DNA of 51,552 bases from Williamsia muralis (GTDB lineage Bacteria > Actinomycetota > Actinomycetes > Mycobacteriales > Mycobacteriaceae), in assembly GCF_002735905.1 (NCBI RefSeq), contig NZ_PEBD01000013.1, positions 1-51,552 of the forward strand, read 5' to 3'. Of the stretch, positions 16,069-25,199 are shown in pieces; position 1 is the stretch's first letter, and every line of letters starts with the position of its first letter. The notes beneath the pieces were generated by a model. It was not told where the DNA came from and searched no databases. It was given only the letters and a program-made list of their open reading frames with translations. The translations under genes and the position numbers were made by a program.

Positions 16069-17670
16069 TTGCGAATCGCAGCGATAGCACGCGACGGGCT
16101 TGCCGGCCTGATCGCGGTTGGCGCCGGCTTGGCGGCCGGCGAACTGGCGGCAGCGGCCGTCTCGTCTTATGCATCTCCCTTCTATGCAGTCGGGTCGTTC
16201 CTCGTCGACCGAGCCCCGGCTCCGGTCCGCGAGTTCGCGATCGACACCTTTGGCACCAATGACAAGCCGGTTCTGTTGTGGGGCATCGCCGGTGCGGTGG
16301 TTGTACTCGCGATCGTCGCCGGGATAGCCGAACGGCGCACTGTTCCAATCGGTTCGGCACTCATCGTCGCGTTCGGAGCTTTCGGTGTGCTCGCTGCGCT
16401 CCATCGTCCGACATCTGACACGTGGTATGCCGCACCGTCTTTGGTGGCAATGGTGGTCGGCATACTGGTGCTGAGGGGTTTACGAGGGTTTCTCTTCAGA
16501 GGCAGACGCGCTGGACGCGATGGTGGTGGCACCAAGGAGGTCTCCGCGCCGCTTGACACCGGATCCCACGCCGCCACGAGCTCGTCCGATTCCGGTTCGC
16601 GAGGACTGTCGAGGCGACAGTTCGGCATCTCGGCAGGCGTGGTGGCGGCGGCCTCGGTGGCAGCAGCGTTCATCGGCCGGCAGGTGTCGACGATGGGCGA
16701 TGTGATCGCCGACCGGCGCAGGGTCCGGCTTCCCCGTCCGGCCAGCGGCGCGGCGCCGATTCCCGCGGGCGCAGATGTCGGGATCGACGGCGCGACGCCG
16801 TTCATGACGAACAACGCAGAGTTCTACCGCATCGACACCGCGCTCCAGGTCCCAAAACTCACCACCGGTGAGTGGAGCCTGAAGATCCACGGCATGGTGG
16901 ACAACGAGGTCACCCTGACCTGGGACGACCTCATGGACATGCAAGCGCAGGAGCGGATCATCACGCTGACCTGCGTCTCCAACGAGGTCGGTGGCAACCT
17001 GGCGGGCACGGCTCGCTGGACCGGCTACCCGATCAAGGACATCCTCGAGCGCGCCGGCGTGCAAGACGACGCCGACATGTTGTTCTCCACCAGCGTCGAC
17101 GGCTGGACCTCCGGCACGCCCATCGATGCCCTGACAGACGGGCGCGACGCGATGCTTGTCATCGGGATGAACGGCGAACCCCTGCCCCTGGAGCACGGTT
17201 ATCCCGTTCGCCAGCTCGTGCCCGGTCTGTACGGCTTCGTCTCGGCGACCAAATGGGTTGTCGACTGGGAGATCACTCGCTTCGACAAGGCCGAGGCCTA
17301 CTGGACCAAGAGGGATTGGGGCGTCAAGGCGCCGATCAAGACCGCCTCGCGGATCGACAGGCCCGCAGGATTGTCGAAGTTGCCCGTGGGAGATGTGGTG
17401 ATCGCCGGCACCGCCTGGGCGCAGCACCGCGGTATCGCGAAGGTCGAGGTGAGGGTCGACAACGGCCCGTGGAACACCGCGACCTTGGCCACCGAGTACT
17501 CCAATGACACCTGGCGACAGTGGTTCTGGACCTGGCAGGCCACCCCCGGCCAACACACGGTTTATTGCCGCGCAACTGACGAAACGGGGGCAGTGCAGCC
17601 CGAAGAGAGGGTGGCCCCCATCCCCGACGGAGCGACCGGTTGGCACAACCGGGTGTTCCGGATCGAGTAG
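16069..17670 (+). CDS. Membrane-anchored sulfite-oxidase-family molybdoenzyme
   Basis: 533 residues, TTG start with GAAAGG upstream. The N-terminal 140 residues hold about four membrane helices. A twin-arginine stretch LSRRQFG followed by a hydrophobic segment (about 178-205) lies internally, suggesting that the catalytic part is placed outside the membrane. The oxidoreductase domain (about 245-400) has the molybdenum ligand Cys302 in TLTCVSNEVGG and YPVRQLVPGLYG; the last 110 residues are the Ig-like Mo-co dimerisation domain. Relatives include YedY/MsrP, which repairs methionine sulfoxide, and sulfite oxidases. The substrate is unknown. It is 8 bp from sigK and cotranscribed with it. Confidence 0.9.
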   Translation: MRIAAIARDGLAGLIAVGAGLAAGELAAAAVSSYASPFYAVGSFLVDRAPAPVREFAIDTFGTNDKPVLLWGIAGAVVVLAIVAGIAERRTVPIGSALIVAFGAFGVLAALHRPTSDTWYAAPSLVAMVVGILVLRGLRGFLFRGRRAGRDGGGTKEVSAPLDTGSHAATSSSDSGSRGLSRRQFGISAGVVAAASVAAAFIGRQVSTMGDVIADRRRVRLPRPASGAAPIPAGADVGIDGATPFMTNNAEFYRIDTALQVPKLTTGEWSLKIHGMVDNEVTLTWDDLMDMQAQERIITLTCVSNEVGGNLAGTARWTGYPIKDILERAGVQDDADMLFSTSVDGWTSGTPIDALTDGRDAMLVIGMNGEPLPLEHGYPVRQLVPGLYGFVSATKWVVDWEITRFDKAEAYWTKRDWGVKAPIKTASRIDRPAGLSKLPVGDVVIAGTAWAQHRGIAKVEVRVDNGPWNTATLATEYSNDTWRQWFWTWQATPGQHTVYCRATDETGAVQPEERVAPIPDGATGWHNRVFRIE

Positions 17671-17678
17671 GTGTCTTG

Positions 17679-18278
17679 ATGACTATCGCTAGTGTCATGG
17701 ATGTGACCGACCGAATTCCCGGAGCTCGGGTAGATCTGGCTGATCTGTTGATCAGGACGGCCGGCCATGATCGACAGGCTTTCGCCGAGCTGTACGACGC
17801 GACGGGTTCCCGTGTTTTTGGGCTGATCCTTCGAGTTCTGCGCGATCGTGGCTACGCAGAGGAGACAGTGCAGGAGGTGTACCTGCAGGTCTGGCAGAAG
17901 GCGGACAGTTTCGATCCCGCATCGGGTTCGGCTCTGAGCTGGCTGCTCACCATCGCCCATCGGCGCGCCGTCGATCGGGTCCGGAGTGAGGAAGCGGCGG
18001 GCAAGCGCGGCCACGACTACTCGGTCTCCAACGTGGAGACCCCCACCGACACCGTCGCCGACTCGGTCGTGGCGGCCGAAGAACGATCCGACGTGATGGT
18101 GTGTCTCGGCAGTCTCACCGCCACCCAGCGGCAGAGTATCGAGCTGTCGTACTACGGCGGTATGACCTACCGGCAGGTCGCCGAGCGGCTCGACGCCGCA
18201 CTCCCGACCATCAAATCCCGCATCCGCGACGGACTGCGACGCCTCAAAGACTGCTTGGAGGCGACTTCACATGGCTGA
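17679..18278 (+). CDS. sigK: ECF sigma factor SigK
   Basis: 199 residues. Sigma region 2 (AFAELYDATGSRVFGLILRVL through YLQVWQKADSFDP) and region 4 (LTATQRQSIELSYYGGMTYRQVAERLDAALPTIKSRIRDGLRRLK) are both complete. It is assigned as SigK rather than another ECF factor because an RskA-type anti-sigma gene overlaps its end and an MPT83-like gene lies close by. The ATG at 17679 is chosen (ribosome site in the stop region of the previous gene); a later ATG at 17697 is possible. It should direct transcription from both SigK-type promoters at 15935-16022. Confidence 0.92.
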   Translation: MTIASVMDVTDRIPGARVDLADLLIRTAGHDRQAFAELYDATGSRVFGLILRVLRDRGYAEETVQEVYLQVWQKADSFDPASGSALSWLLTIAHRRAVDRVRSEEAAGKRGHDYSVSNVETPTDTVADSVVAAEERSDVMVCLGSLTATQRQSIELSYYGGMTYRQVAERLDAALPTIKSRIRDGLRRLKDCLEATSHG

Positions 18279-19017
18279 CCACAGCTGGCTCGACGAGCAT
18301 GTCGAGCTCTATGCGATCAACGCCCTGGACGACAACGAGGTGGAGCGCCTCGAACGCGAACTCGCCCAGGAAGCCGAACCCGTGCGGTCTCGGTACCTGC
18401 GGGAAATCGGCCGCACCCGCGAAGCTCTCGTGGAGATGACCGCAGTCGACGAGACGCCCCCACCACCCCAGTTGCGAGAAGCGGTGCTCGCGGCACTTCC
18501 GACTGCGGTGCCGCAGGCCGACGCCGAGCCGGCAAAGGTGATCAGCCTGGCCGATCGCCGACGCCGTTTCAGCATCGCCGTCGGTGCCGCTGCGGCCGCG
18601 CTGATCTTGGTGATCGGCGGCGTCACGGTCGGCCGGGTCACGGCGCCCGAGGAGAAGGCGCCGGTCAGTGCACTCGAACAGCAGACGATGGCCATCCTCG
18701 GATCGGCGGACATGCAACTGAAGCGGGACTCGCTCAGCGACGGCGGAAGCGTCATCGTCGCGACCTCGCGAGAGGCCAATCAGGCTGTCGTGATCGCCGA
18801 GGGCCTACCGCCCACTCCGCCCGGACAGACGTACCAGATGTGGTTGCTCGGCGAGAGCCACGATCCGACCTCGGTGGGGACGATGGGCGCCGAGCCCGTC
18901 CGTCAGGCCGTTCCGATCACGGACCTCATCGGTTCTGACCGGATCGCGGTGACCATCGAACCCGAGGGCGGCTCACCGCAGCCGACTGGCGAGGTCGTCA
19001 CCGCAGTGCAGTTCTGA
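18271..19017 (+). CDS. rskA: Anti-sigma-K factor RskA
   Basis: 248 residues. The cytoplasmic N-terminus (HVELYAINALDDNEVERLERELA) is the anti-sigma domain; one membrane helix spans about 101-121; the C-terminal extracytoplasmic domain (AVVIAEGLPPTPPGQTYQMWLLGE) is the RskA domain. In mycobacteria RskA holds SigK until it is cut in two steps, the second by the site-2 protease Rip1. It starts 8 bp inside sigK, which keeps the two proteins in balance. Confidence 0.93.
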   Translation: MADHSWLDEHVELYAINALDDNEVERLERELAQEAEPVRSRYLREIGRTREALVEMTAVDETPPPPQLREAVLAALPTAVPQADAEPAKVISLADRRRRFSIAVGAAAAALILVIGGVTVGRVTAPEEKAPVSALEQQTMAILGSADMQLKRDSLSDGGSVIVATSREANQAVVIAEGLPPTPPGQTYQMWLLGESHDPTSVGTMGAEPVRQAVPITDLIGSDRIAVTIEPEGGSPQPTGEVVTAVQF

Positions 19018-19263
19018 CAAAACCTGTTGTTCGTCTGTTCGGCCCAAACGCGCTGATCAAAGAGGCAACAGTCGAGATCTGTGTCACTCATCGCAGTGCG
19101 CTATGCCACACCGGGCAGGCCATTTGATCATGCTATGTTCCATCAAAGTGATGTGGCGTGCGCGTGTCGTGCGCCACATCAGGCATTGGTGGGCAAAAAA
19201 TTCTGGGCGGCGAAAACGGGCCGCACCGTGTGACTTGCCCGCACCCACGACGAGGGAGCGTGT
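19018..19263. other. Leader region of the transhydrogenase operon
   Basis: 246 bp between rskA and pntAa on the same strand. It carries a 10-bp perfect stem, TGATGTGGCG (19149-19158) with CGCCACATCA (19172-19181), around a 13-base loop, followed 15 bp on by an A-run. No U-tract follows, so it is more likely an operator or leader structure than a terminator. A pnt promoter probably lies here because sigK and pnt functions differ. Confidence 0.5.
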
Positions 19264-20358
19264 ATGAGTGTCGGCGTTGTGCGCGAGACGGCTGCGGGAG
19301 AGCGTCGGGTCGCGTTGGTTCCGAAGGTTGCGGCGTCTTTGGTGAATAAAGGTGTGTCGGTGATCGTGGAGTCCGGCGCGGGTTTGGGCGCGCTCATTCC
19401 CGATGAGCTGTATGTGGCTGCTGGTGCCTCGATCGGTGATGCGTGGTCAGCGGATGTGGTGGTGAAGGTTGACGCCCCCACCGATGAGGAGATCGGCAAG
19501 CTCAAGTCGGGGTCGTCGTTGATCGGGTTCCTCGCTCCGCGTAATGCCGAGAATCAGATCGGTGCCCTCAAGTCGGCCGGTGTGCAGGGGTTTGCGGTCG
19601 AGGCCATTCCGCGGATTTCGCGTGCACAGTCGATGGATGCGTTGTCGTCGCAGGGCAACGTGGCCGGCTACAAGGCCGTGATCTTGGCTGCTGAGCGCTC
19701 CACCCGCTTCTTTCCGATGTTGACCACGGCCGCCGGCACGGTGAAGCCCGCGACGGTGTTGGTGCTCGGGGTGGGTGTGGCCGGGTTGCAGGCGTTGGCG
19801 ACGGCGAAGCGGTTGGGTGCGCGGACCACCGGATATGACGTGCGTCCGGAGGTGGCCGAGCAGGTCAAGTCGGTGGGCGGTCAGTGGCTGGATCTGGGTA
19901 TCGACGCTGCCGGTGAGGGTGGTTATGCCCGTGAACTCACCGACGACGAGCGGGCCAAGCAGCAGCAGGCTCTCGAGGACGCGATCAAGGGATTCGACGT
20001 GGTGATAACCACCGCGCTGGTGCCCGGTCGCCCGGCGCCGCGTCTGGTGACCGCCGCTGCGGTGGAAGGCATGAAGCCGGGCTCGGTGGTGGTGGACCTG
20101 GCCGGTGAGACCGGCGGCAACTGCGAGCTGACCGAACCGGGCCAGGACGTCGTCAAGCACGACGTGATGATCTGCTCGCCGCTCAACTTGCCTGCGGGGA
20201 TGCCCGAGCACGCCTCGGAGCTGTACGCCAAGAACATTCTTGCGCTGTTGGAGTTGATGCTCGATGACGAGGGCAACCTCGCCCCGGACTTCGACGACGA
20301 AGTGCTGGCCAAAGCGTGCGTGACGCGCGAGACGACTGACGTGAAGGCAGGTGCCTGA
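19264..20358 (+). CDS. pntAa: NAD(P) transhydrogenase alpha subunit, part 1
   Basis: 364 residues, the soluble NAD(H)-binding domain I. The alanine dehydrogenase-like fold is clear: RETAAGERRVALVPKV at the N-terminus, the RQD-loop region SRAQSMDALSSQGNVAGYKAV, the dinucleotide motif GVGVAGLQAL (about 170) and DLAGETGGNCE. The complex moves hydride between NADH and NADP+ and is coupled to the proton gradient, so it can supply NADPH. The alpha subunit is split into two genes, as in other actinobacteria. GAGGGAG precedes the ATG. Confidence 0.95.
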   Translation: MSVGVVRETAAGERRVALVPKVAASLVNKGVSVIVESGAGLGALIPDELYVAAGASIGDAWSADVVVKVDAPTDEEIGKLKSGSSLIGFLAPRNAENQIGALKSAGVQGFAVEAIPRISRAQSMDALSSQGNVAGYKAVILAAERSTRFFPMLTTAAGTVKPATVLVLGVGVAGLQALATAKRLGARTTGYDVRPEVAEQVKSVGGQWLDLGIDAAGEGGYARELTDDERAKQQQALEDAIKGFDVVITTALVPGRPAPRLVTAAAVEGMKPGSVVVDLAGETGGNCELTEPGQDVVKHDVMICSPLNLPAGMPEHASELYAKNILALLELMLDDEGNLAPDFDDEVLAKACVTRETTDVKAGA

Positions 20359-20686
20359 GATGTATACGGGTCTATTGGCGAACATCGCGATTTTGGTGTT
20401 GGCGGGTTTTGTGGGCTTCGCCGTCATCTCGAAGGTCCCCAACACGTTGCACACGCCGTTGATGTCGGGTACCAACGCCATTCACGGCATCGTCGTGTTG
20501 GGTGCGTTGATCGTGTTGGGCCGCTTGCCTGATGACGCCCCGTGGGGTGTGCGGATCATCGCGTTCATCGCGTTGATATTCGGAACCCTGAACGTGGTCG
20601 GTGGATTCTTGGTCACCGACCGGATGTTGGGCATGTTCAAGAGCAAGAAGGCGCCGGTCGCGCCGGCCGAGGGAGCTGACAAATGA
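20351..20686 (+). CDS. pntAb: NAD(P) transhydrogenase alpha subunit, part 2
   Basis: 111 residues with three membrane helices, matching the C-terminal membrane part of PntA (domain II). GFVGFAVISKVPNTLHTPLMSGTNAIHGIVVLGA is the family signature region. It forms part of the proton channel with PntB. A GTG at 20351 overlaps pntAa by 8 bp; an ATG at 20360 is the alternative start. Confidence 0.93.
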   Translation: MPEMYTGLLANIAILVLAGFVGFAVISKVPNTLHTPLMSGTNAIHGIVVLGALIVLGRLPDDAPWGVRIIAFIALIFGTLNVVGGFLVTDRMLGMFKSKKAPVAPAEGADK

Positions 20687-22125
20687 ACAACCTCGTCCAG
20701 ATCCTCTACATCGTTGCGTTCTCACTGTTCATCTTCGGTCTGTCCGGGCTGACAGGTCCCAAGACCGCGGTCCGTGGCAACTGGATTGCCGCGGCCGGTA
20801 TGGGTTTGGCCGTTGTCGCGACGCTCATCGACATCCGTGACACATATGCCATCAACTGGATCCTGATCGCGGCGGGTCTGCTGATCGGTGTGATCTTGGG
20901 TGTGCCACCGGCCAAACGCACCAAGATGACGGCCATGCCGCAGTTGGTGGCGTTGTTCAACGGTGTCGGTGGTGGCACGGTGGCGTTGATCGCGTGGGCC
21001 GAGTTCATCGAGACGGCAGGGTTTTCCGAGTTCAAGCACGGTGAATCCCCGACCATTCACATCGTGATCGGGTCGCTGTTCGCGGCGATCATCGGTTCGG
21101 TGTCGTTCTGGGGCTCGCTGATCGCTTTCCTCAAGCTGCAGGAGTTGATGAACAAGAAGGTCGAGAAGGCGTTCGTCAAGAACGCCAAGACCTTCCAGCT
21201 CGCGAACATCGCTTTGTTGATCGTTGCTGTGGCGGCGTGTGTGTACATCGGTGTCAACGCCACCCCGGGCGAGGGCTCGTCGCAGTGGTGGATCGTGCTG
21301 GTGCTGATCGCTGCCGGCATCATGGGGTTGTTCGTGGTGCTGCCGATCGGCGGCGCGGACATGCCTGTGGTGATCTCGCTGCTCAACGCGATGACCGGAT
21401 TGTCGGCGGCGGCAGCCGGTTTGGCGCTCAACAACACCGCGATGATCGTGGCCGGCATGATCGTCGGCGCATCGGGTTCGATCTTGACCAACCTGATGGC
21501 CACGGCGATGAACCGGTCCATCCCGGCGATCGTGTTCGGGTCGTTCGGCGGGGGCGGTGACGCAGCGGTGGGCGGTCCCGCCGGTGAGCAGGGCACCGTC
21601 AAGGCCACCTCGGCCGCCGATGCGGCGATCCAGATGGCCTATGCCTCGCAGGTGATCGTGGTTCCCGGTTACGGCCTGGCCGTGGCGCAGGCCCAGCATG
21701 CGGTCAAGGACATGGCGAGCATCCTCGAAGACAAGGGTGTGGAGGTCAAGTACGCCATCCACCCGGTCGCCGGACGTATGCCCGGACACATGAATGTGCT
21801 TCTGGCAGAGGCTGATGTCGAGTACGACGCGATGAAGGAAATGGACGACATCAACGGTGAGTTCTCGCGCACCGACGTCACCCTGGTCATCGGCGCCAAC
21901 GACGTCACCAACCCCGCCGCGCGCAACGACCCGTCGTCCCCGATCCACGGGATGCCGATCCTGAACGTCGACCAATCCCGCTCGGTCATCGTTCTCAAAC
22001 GAGGCATGGCATCGGGTTACGCCGGTATCGACAACCCGTTGTTCACCGCACCAGGCACCTCGATGCTCTTCGGTGACGCCAAGAAGTCCGTCGGCCTGGT
22101 CATCGAAGAACTCAAAGCGCTTTAG
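20683..22125 (+). CDS. pntB: NAD(P) transhydrogenase beta subunit
   Basis: 480 residues. The first 270 hold eight to nine membrane helices; the last 180 are the NADP(H)-binding domain III, with VIVVPGYGLAVAQAQHAV, HPVAGRMPGHMNVLLAEADV and GANDVTNPAAR. It overlaps pntAb by 4 bp (ATGA). The operon ends in a strong bidirectional terminator. Confidence 0.95.
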   Translation: MNNLVQILYIVAFSLFIFGLSGLTGPKTAVRGNWIAAAGMGLAVVATLIDIRDTYAINWILIAAGLLIGVILGVPPAKRTKMTAMPQLVALFNGVGGGTVALIAWAEFIETAGFSEFKHGESPTIHIVIGSLFAAIIGSVSFWGSLIAFLKLQELMNKKVEKAFVKNAKTFQLANIALLIVAVAACVYIGVNATPGEGSSQWWIVLVLIAAGIMGLFVVLPIGGADMPVVISLLNAMTGLSAAAAGLALNNTAMIVAGMIVGASGSILTNLMATAMNRSIPAIVFGSFGGGGDAAVGGPAGEQGTVKATSAADAAIQMAYASQVIVVPGYGLAVAQAQHAVKDMASILEDKGVEVKYAIHPVAGRMPGHMNVLLAEADVEYDAMKEMDDINGEFSRTDVTLVIGANDVTNPAARNDPSSPIHGMPILNVDQSRSVIVLKRGMASGYAGIDNPLFTAPGTSMLFGDAKKSVGLVIEELKAL

Positions 22126-22132
22126 AGCTGAC

Positions 22133-22179
22133 ACCGATGCTGGAGGGGCTGGGTCCAACCCAGCCCCTCCGGCATCGGT
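22133..22179. terminator. Bidirectional terminator between pntB and the acyl-CoA dehydrogenase gene
   Basis: Bases 22133-22154 pair with 22158-22179 in a near-perfect 22-bp stem (one T-G step at 22141/22171) closed by the loop CCA. It lies between two convergent genes, so it can serve both strands. No U-run. Confidence 0.85.
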
Positions 22180-22250
22180 GAGTTCCTCCGGTTGCAACCG
22201 GAGGTCGTGGCCGGAGCCGGAGGGTGTGTGGGTTCGACCGCCCCTCTGGG

Positions 22251-24023
22251 TCAGAACCAGTTCGGGTCGGCGTCCAGAGTTGTGCGGTCCAGGTCGGCCA
22301 GAAGATCGAACTGCGGGCCGGTGCGGGGCAGTTCATATCGATAGAAGTACTGGGCCGCAGCACGTTTGCCGTCGTAGAAGTCGCCCTGTGCACCATCGGC
22401 CGCGATGAGTTGCTCGAGCCACATCCAGGCGATCACCACGTGTCCGGTGGCCTCGAGGTAAATCGACGAGTTCGCCAGACTGACCGCCGGGTCTCCGGCG
22501 GACCACAGCTGCCCGGTGACCTCGACCAGCCGATCGACGGCCGCCCGCAAGGCGTCTGCCTTGTCTGCGTCCACGCTCGCGGCCCGGTCGATGGTGGCGG
22601 AGATGGCGTCGACGAGCAGCTGCAACCCGGCGCCGCCCTTCATCACCACCTTGCGGCCGAGTAGGTCCAGGCCCTGAATGCCGTGCGTGCCTTCGTGAAT
22701 GGGGTTGAGGCGGTTGTCCCGGTAGAGCTGCTCGACATCGAACTCCTTGGTGTAGCCGTACCCTCCGAGCACCTGGATGGCCAGGCTGTTCGCTTCCAGA
22801 CACCACTGCGACGGCCAGCTCTTGGCGATCGGGGTGAGCACGTCGAGCAGGAACTCGATCCGGGCGGCTTCTTCCGGCGAGGGAGCAGTCTGCTGTTCGT
22901 CGACCAACTTGGAGCAGTAGAGTCCCAGGGCCAGGGCTCCCTCCACGTATGACTTCTGCGCCAACAGCATTCGTTTGACATCGGCGTGCTCGATGATGGG
23001 CACCGGCACGGAGGCCGGGTCCTTGCTGGTGGGCACGCGGCCCTGAGTGCGGGTCTTGGCGTACTCGAGCGACTGCTGATAACCGGCGTAGCCGAGTGAG
23101 GTGGCCAGGAACCCGACACCGATCCGGGCCTCGTTCATCATCCGGAACATGTACGACAGACCGCGATGCACGTCGCCCACGAGATAGCCGACCGCACCGG
23201 TTTCCGGCGCCGGCCGATACTTGCCCTCCCCGAAGTTCAGCAGGGTGTTGGTGGTGCCGCGGTTACCCATCTTGTGGTTGAGGCCCACCAGCACAACGTC
23301 ATTGCGGGTTCCGTCGGCGAGGAACTTCGGCACCACGAACAGCGAGATGCCTTTGACGCCCGGGCCGCCATCGGGTGCCTTGGCCAGCACGAGATGCACG
23401 ATGTTCTCGGACAATTCGTGATCGCCGCCGGAGATCCACATCTTGGTGCCGGTGATGCGATAGCTGCCGTCGTCGACGGGCAGCGCCTTGGTGGTGATGT
23501 CGGCGAGCGATGAACCGGCCTGCGGTTCGGACAGGCACATGGTGCCGAAGAAACGGCCTTCGAGCATCGGCCGCACCCAGGTGTCGATCTGCTCGTCGGT
23601 GCCGTACTCCACCAACAGGTTCGCGTTCGCCATCGTCAGGAAGGGATAGGACGACGTGGATGCGTTCGCGGATTGGAACCACGCCATCGCGGCACGGGTC
23701 ACCACCGTGGGCAGTTGCATGCCCCCGACCTCTTCGTCGAATTGGGCCGCGATGAATCCGGCCTTGCTGAACTCGTCGAGTGCGGCGCCGACCTCGTCGA
23801 TCATCTCGACCTTGCCGTCGGCACCCATTGTGGGCTCGTTCTGGTCGGCCTTCTTGTTGTGTGTGGCAAACCGCTTGATGGCGATGTCTTCACTGAGGTC
23901 GAGGATGCTGTCGAACGTCTCACGGGAATGCTCGGCATAGCGTTTGCGCTCGATCAACGCGGTGGCATCAAGCCATTCGTAGAGCATGAAGTCGAGATCG
24001 CGTCGGGAAAGTGGGGCGGCCAT
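22251..24023 (-). CDS. Acyl-CoA dehydrogenase, long (DmdC/FadE-like) form
   Basis: 590 residues, longer than the usual 380-400 because of an N-terminal extension and a C-terminal domain of about 130 residues. Central motifs are FGTMCLSEPQAGSSLADI (FAD-binding region), GTKMWISGGDHELS, FRMMNEARIGVG and the C-terminal GGYGYTKEFDVEQLYRDNRLNPIHEGTHGIQ. The Glu of HEGT is the catalytic base position of this subgroup. It oxidises an acyl-CoA to the 2-enoyl-CoA and passes electrons to ETF. This architecture is used for 3-methylmercaptopropionyl-CoA and for other acyl-CoAs; substrate unknown. GGAGAT precedes the ATG. Confidence 0.9.
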   Translation of the reverse strand: MAAPLSRRDLDFMLYEWLDATALIERKRYAEHSRETFDSILDLSEDIAIKRFATHNKKADQNEPTMGADGKVEMIDEVGAALDEFSKAGFIAAQFDEEVGGMQLPTVVTRAAMAWFQSANASTSSYPFLTMANANLLVEYGTDEQIDTWVRPMLEGRFFGTMCLSEPQAGSSLADITTKALPVDDGSYRITGTKMWISGGDHELSENIVHLVLAKAPDGGPGVKGISLFVVPKFLADGTRNDVVLVGLNHKMGNRGTTNTLLNFGEGKYRPAPETGAVGYLVGDVHRGLSYMFRMMNEARIGVGFLATSLGYAGYQQSLEYAKTRTQGRVPTSKDPASVPVPIIEHADVKRMLLAQKSYVEGALALGLYCSKLVDEQQTAPSPEEAARIEFLLDVLTPIAKSWPSQWCLEANSLAIQVLGGYGYTKEFDVEQLYRDNRLNPIHEGTHGIQGLDLLGRKVVMKGGAGLQLLVDAISATIDRAASVDADKADALRAAVDRLVEVTGQLWSAGDPAVSLANSSIYLEATGHVVIAWMWLEQLIAADGAQGDFYDGKRAAAQYFYRYELPRTGPQFDLLADLDRTTLDADPNWF

Positions 24024-24070
24024 GTGGATCTCCTAGCGTCCGAGCACGGTAAGGCTGTTCGACTTCCATA

Positions 24071-24098
24071 CAACCACCGGCCGAGCGTGCGGTGGTTG
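24071..24098. promoter_or_regulatory. Inverted repeat upstream of the acyl-CoA dehydrogenase gene
   Basis: CAACCACCG (24071-24079) and CGGTGGTTG (24090-24098) form a perfect 9-bp dyad with a 10-bp centre, 48 bp upstream of the acyl-CoA dehydrogenase start and in the divergent region shared with the crotonase gene. Operator or leader hairpin; the binding protein is unknown. Confidence 0.4.
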
Positions 24099-24208
24099 CA
24101 GACCTTGCCCGGGAGGCCCGGCCACGCCGAGCGAAACGCGGTAGGACCGATCCGGGGTGCGGACGTGCGAATCTGGATTAACTTGTCCGCATCCGACGGG
24201 AGAAATTC

Positions 24209-25102
24209 ATGCCCCCATACCTGACCTACGAGATCATCGACGACGGCGCCATCGCCCGGATCATGCTGGACCGGCCGAAGACGCGCAACGCCCAGAACCG
24301 CGGCCTGCTGGTCGAGCTCGACGAGGCATTCGAGACCGCGGAGGCAGATGACCGGGTGCGGGTGATCATCCTCGGCGGCACCGGTCCCATGTTCACCTCC
24401 GGCCACGATCTCGGGTCGTCGGACGACCGGGCCGAGCGAGCACCCGGACCGGACCAGCATCCGACCATGACCACCTATGGCGGAACCAAAGCGGGCACCG
24501 AAGCCCGGATGCTCCAGGAGTGGCACTTCTTCTTCGACAACACCCGGCGGTGGCGAAACCTGCGCAAGATCACCATCGCCCAGACGCATGGCACCGTGTA
24601 CGCCGCGGGTCTGATGCTGGCGTGGGCCTGCGACCTCATCACCGCGGACACCGACACCATGTTCGCCGACGTCGTCGGCTCCCGGCTGGGCATGTGTGGT
24701 GTCGAGTATTTCGGTCATCCGTGGGAGTTCGGGCCGAGGCGGGCCAAAGAGCTTCTGCTGACCGGGGATTCGATCAGCGCGCAGGAGGCGCATCAGATCG
24801 GGATGGTGAGCAAGATCTTCGCCCCCGAGGAACTCGCCGACAAGACCCTGGATCTGGCTCGCCGGATCGCTCAGCGTCCGACGGTTGCCTCCCTCCTGAT
24901 CAAGGAATCGGTGAACCAATCCGTCGACAACATGGGCTTCTACAACGCGCTGAACGCCTGCTTCTCGCTGCATCAGATCAACCATGCCCACTGGGCCGAG
25001 GTGACGGCAGGCGAGACGATCATCGGCACTCCCGACCACGGCGTCGAGAGCTGGAAGACTGCGGCGCCCGTCCACGAACGGCAGGTCGATACGCCCTGGT
25101 GA
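24209..25102 (+). CDS. Crotonase-family (enoyl-CoA hydratase/isomerase-like) protein
   Basis: 297 residues. Crotonase fold: IARIMLDRPKTRNAQNRGL, the CoA-binding and oxyanion region GPMFTSGHDLGSSD and HGTVYAAGLMLAWACDL. The usual catalytic glutamates are not seen where expected: FADVVGSRLGMCG replaces the common pattern with PE and LG, so the reaction may not be simple hydration. An insert near residues 75-95 and a C-terminal extension make it longer than typical. It diverges from the acyl-CoA dehydrogenase gene, suggesting a shared acyl-CoA pathway. Confidence 0.85.
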   Translation: MPPYLTYEIIDDGAIARIMLDRPKTRNAQNRGLLVELDEAFETAEADDRVRVIILGGTGPMFTSGHDLGSSDDRAERAPGPDQHPTMTTYGGTKAGTEARMLQEWHFFFDNTRRWRNLRKITIAQTHGTVYAAGLMLAWACDLITADTDTMFADVVGSRLGMCGVEYFGHPWEFGPRRAKELLLTGDSISAQEAHQIGMVSKIFAPEELADKTLDLARRIAQRPTVASLLIKESVNQSVDNMGFYNALNACFSLHQINHAHWAEVTAGETIIGTPDHGVESWKTAAPVHERQVDTPW

Positions 25103-25199
25103 GGATGACCAAGGGCGGCGGCACGGCGCCGGCTGACCCTCTCGCTTGTTACTGACCTGAGACCGCGTGGGTGCGAGGCCGTAGCTCGGGTGTCCTACT

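Noticed and set aside
20722-22197. 491-codon antisense frame over pntB
   Set aside because: His/Arg/Asp-rich shadow; pntB is certain on the plus strand.
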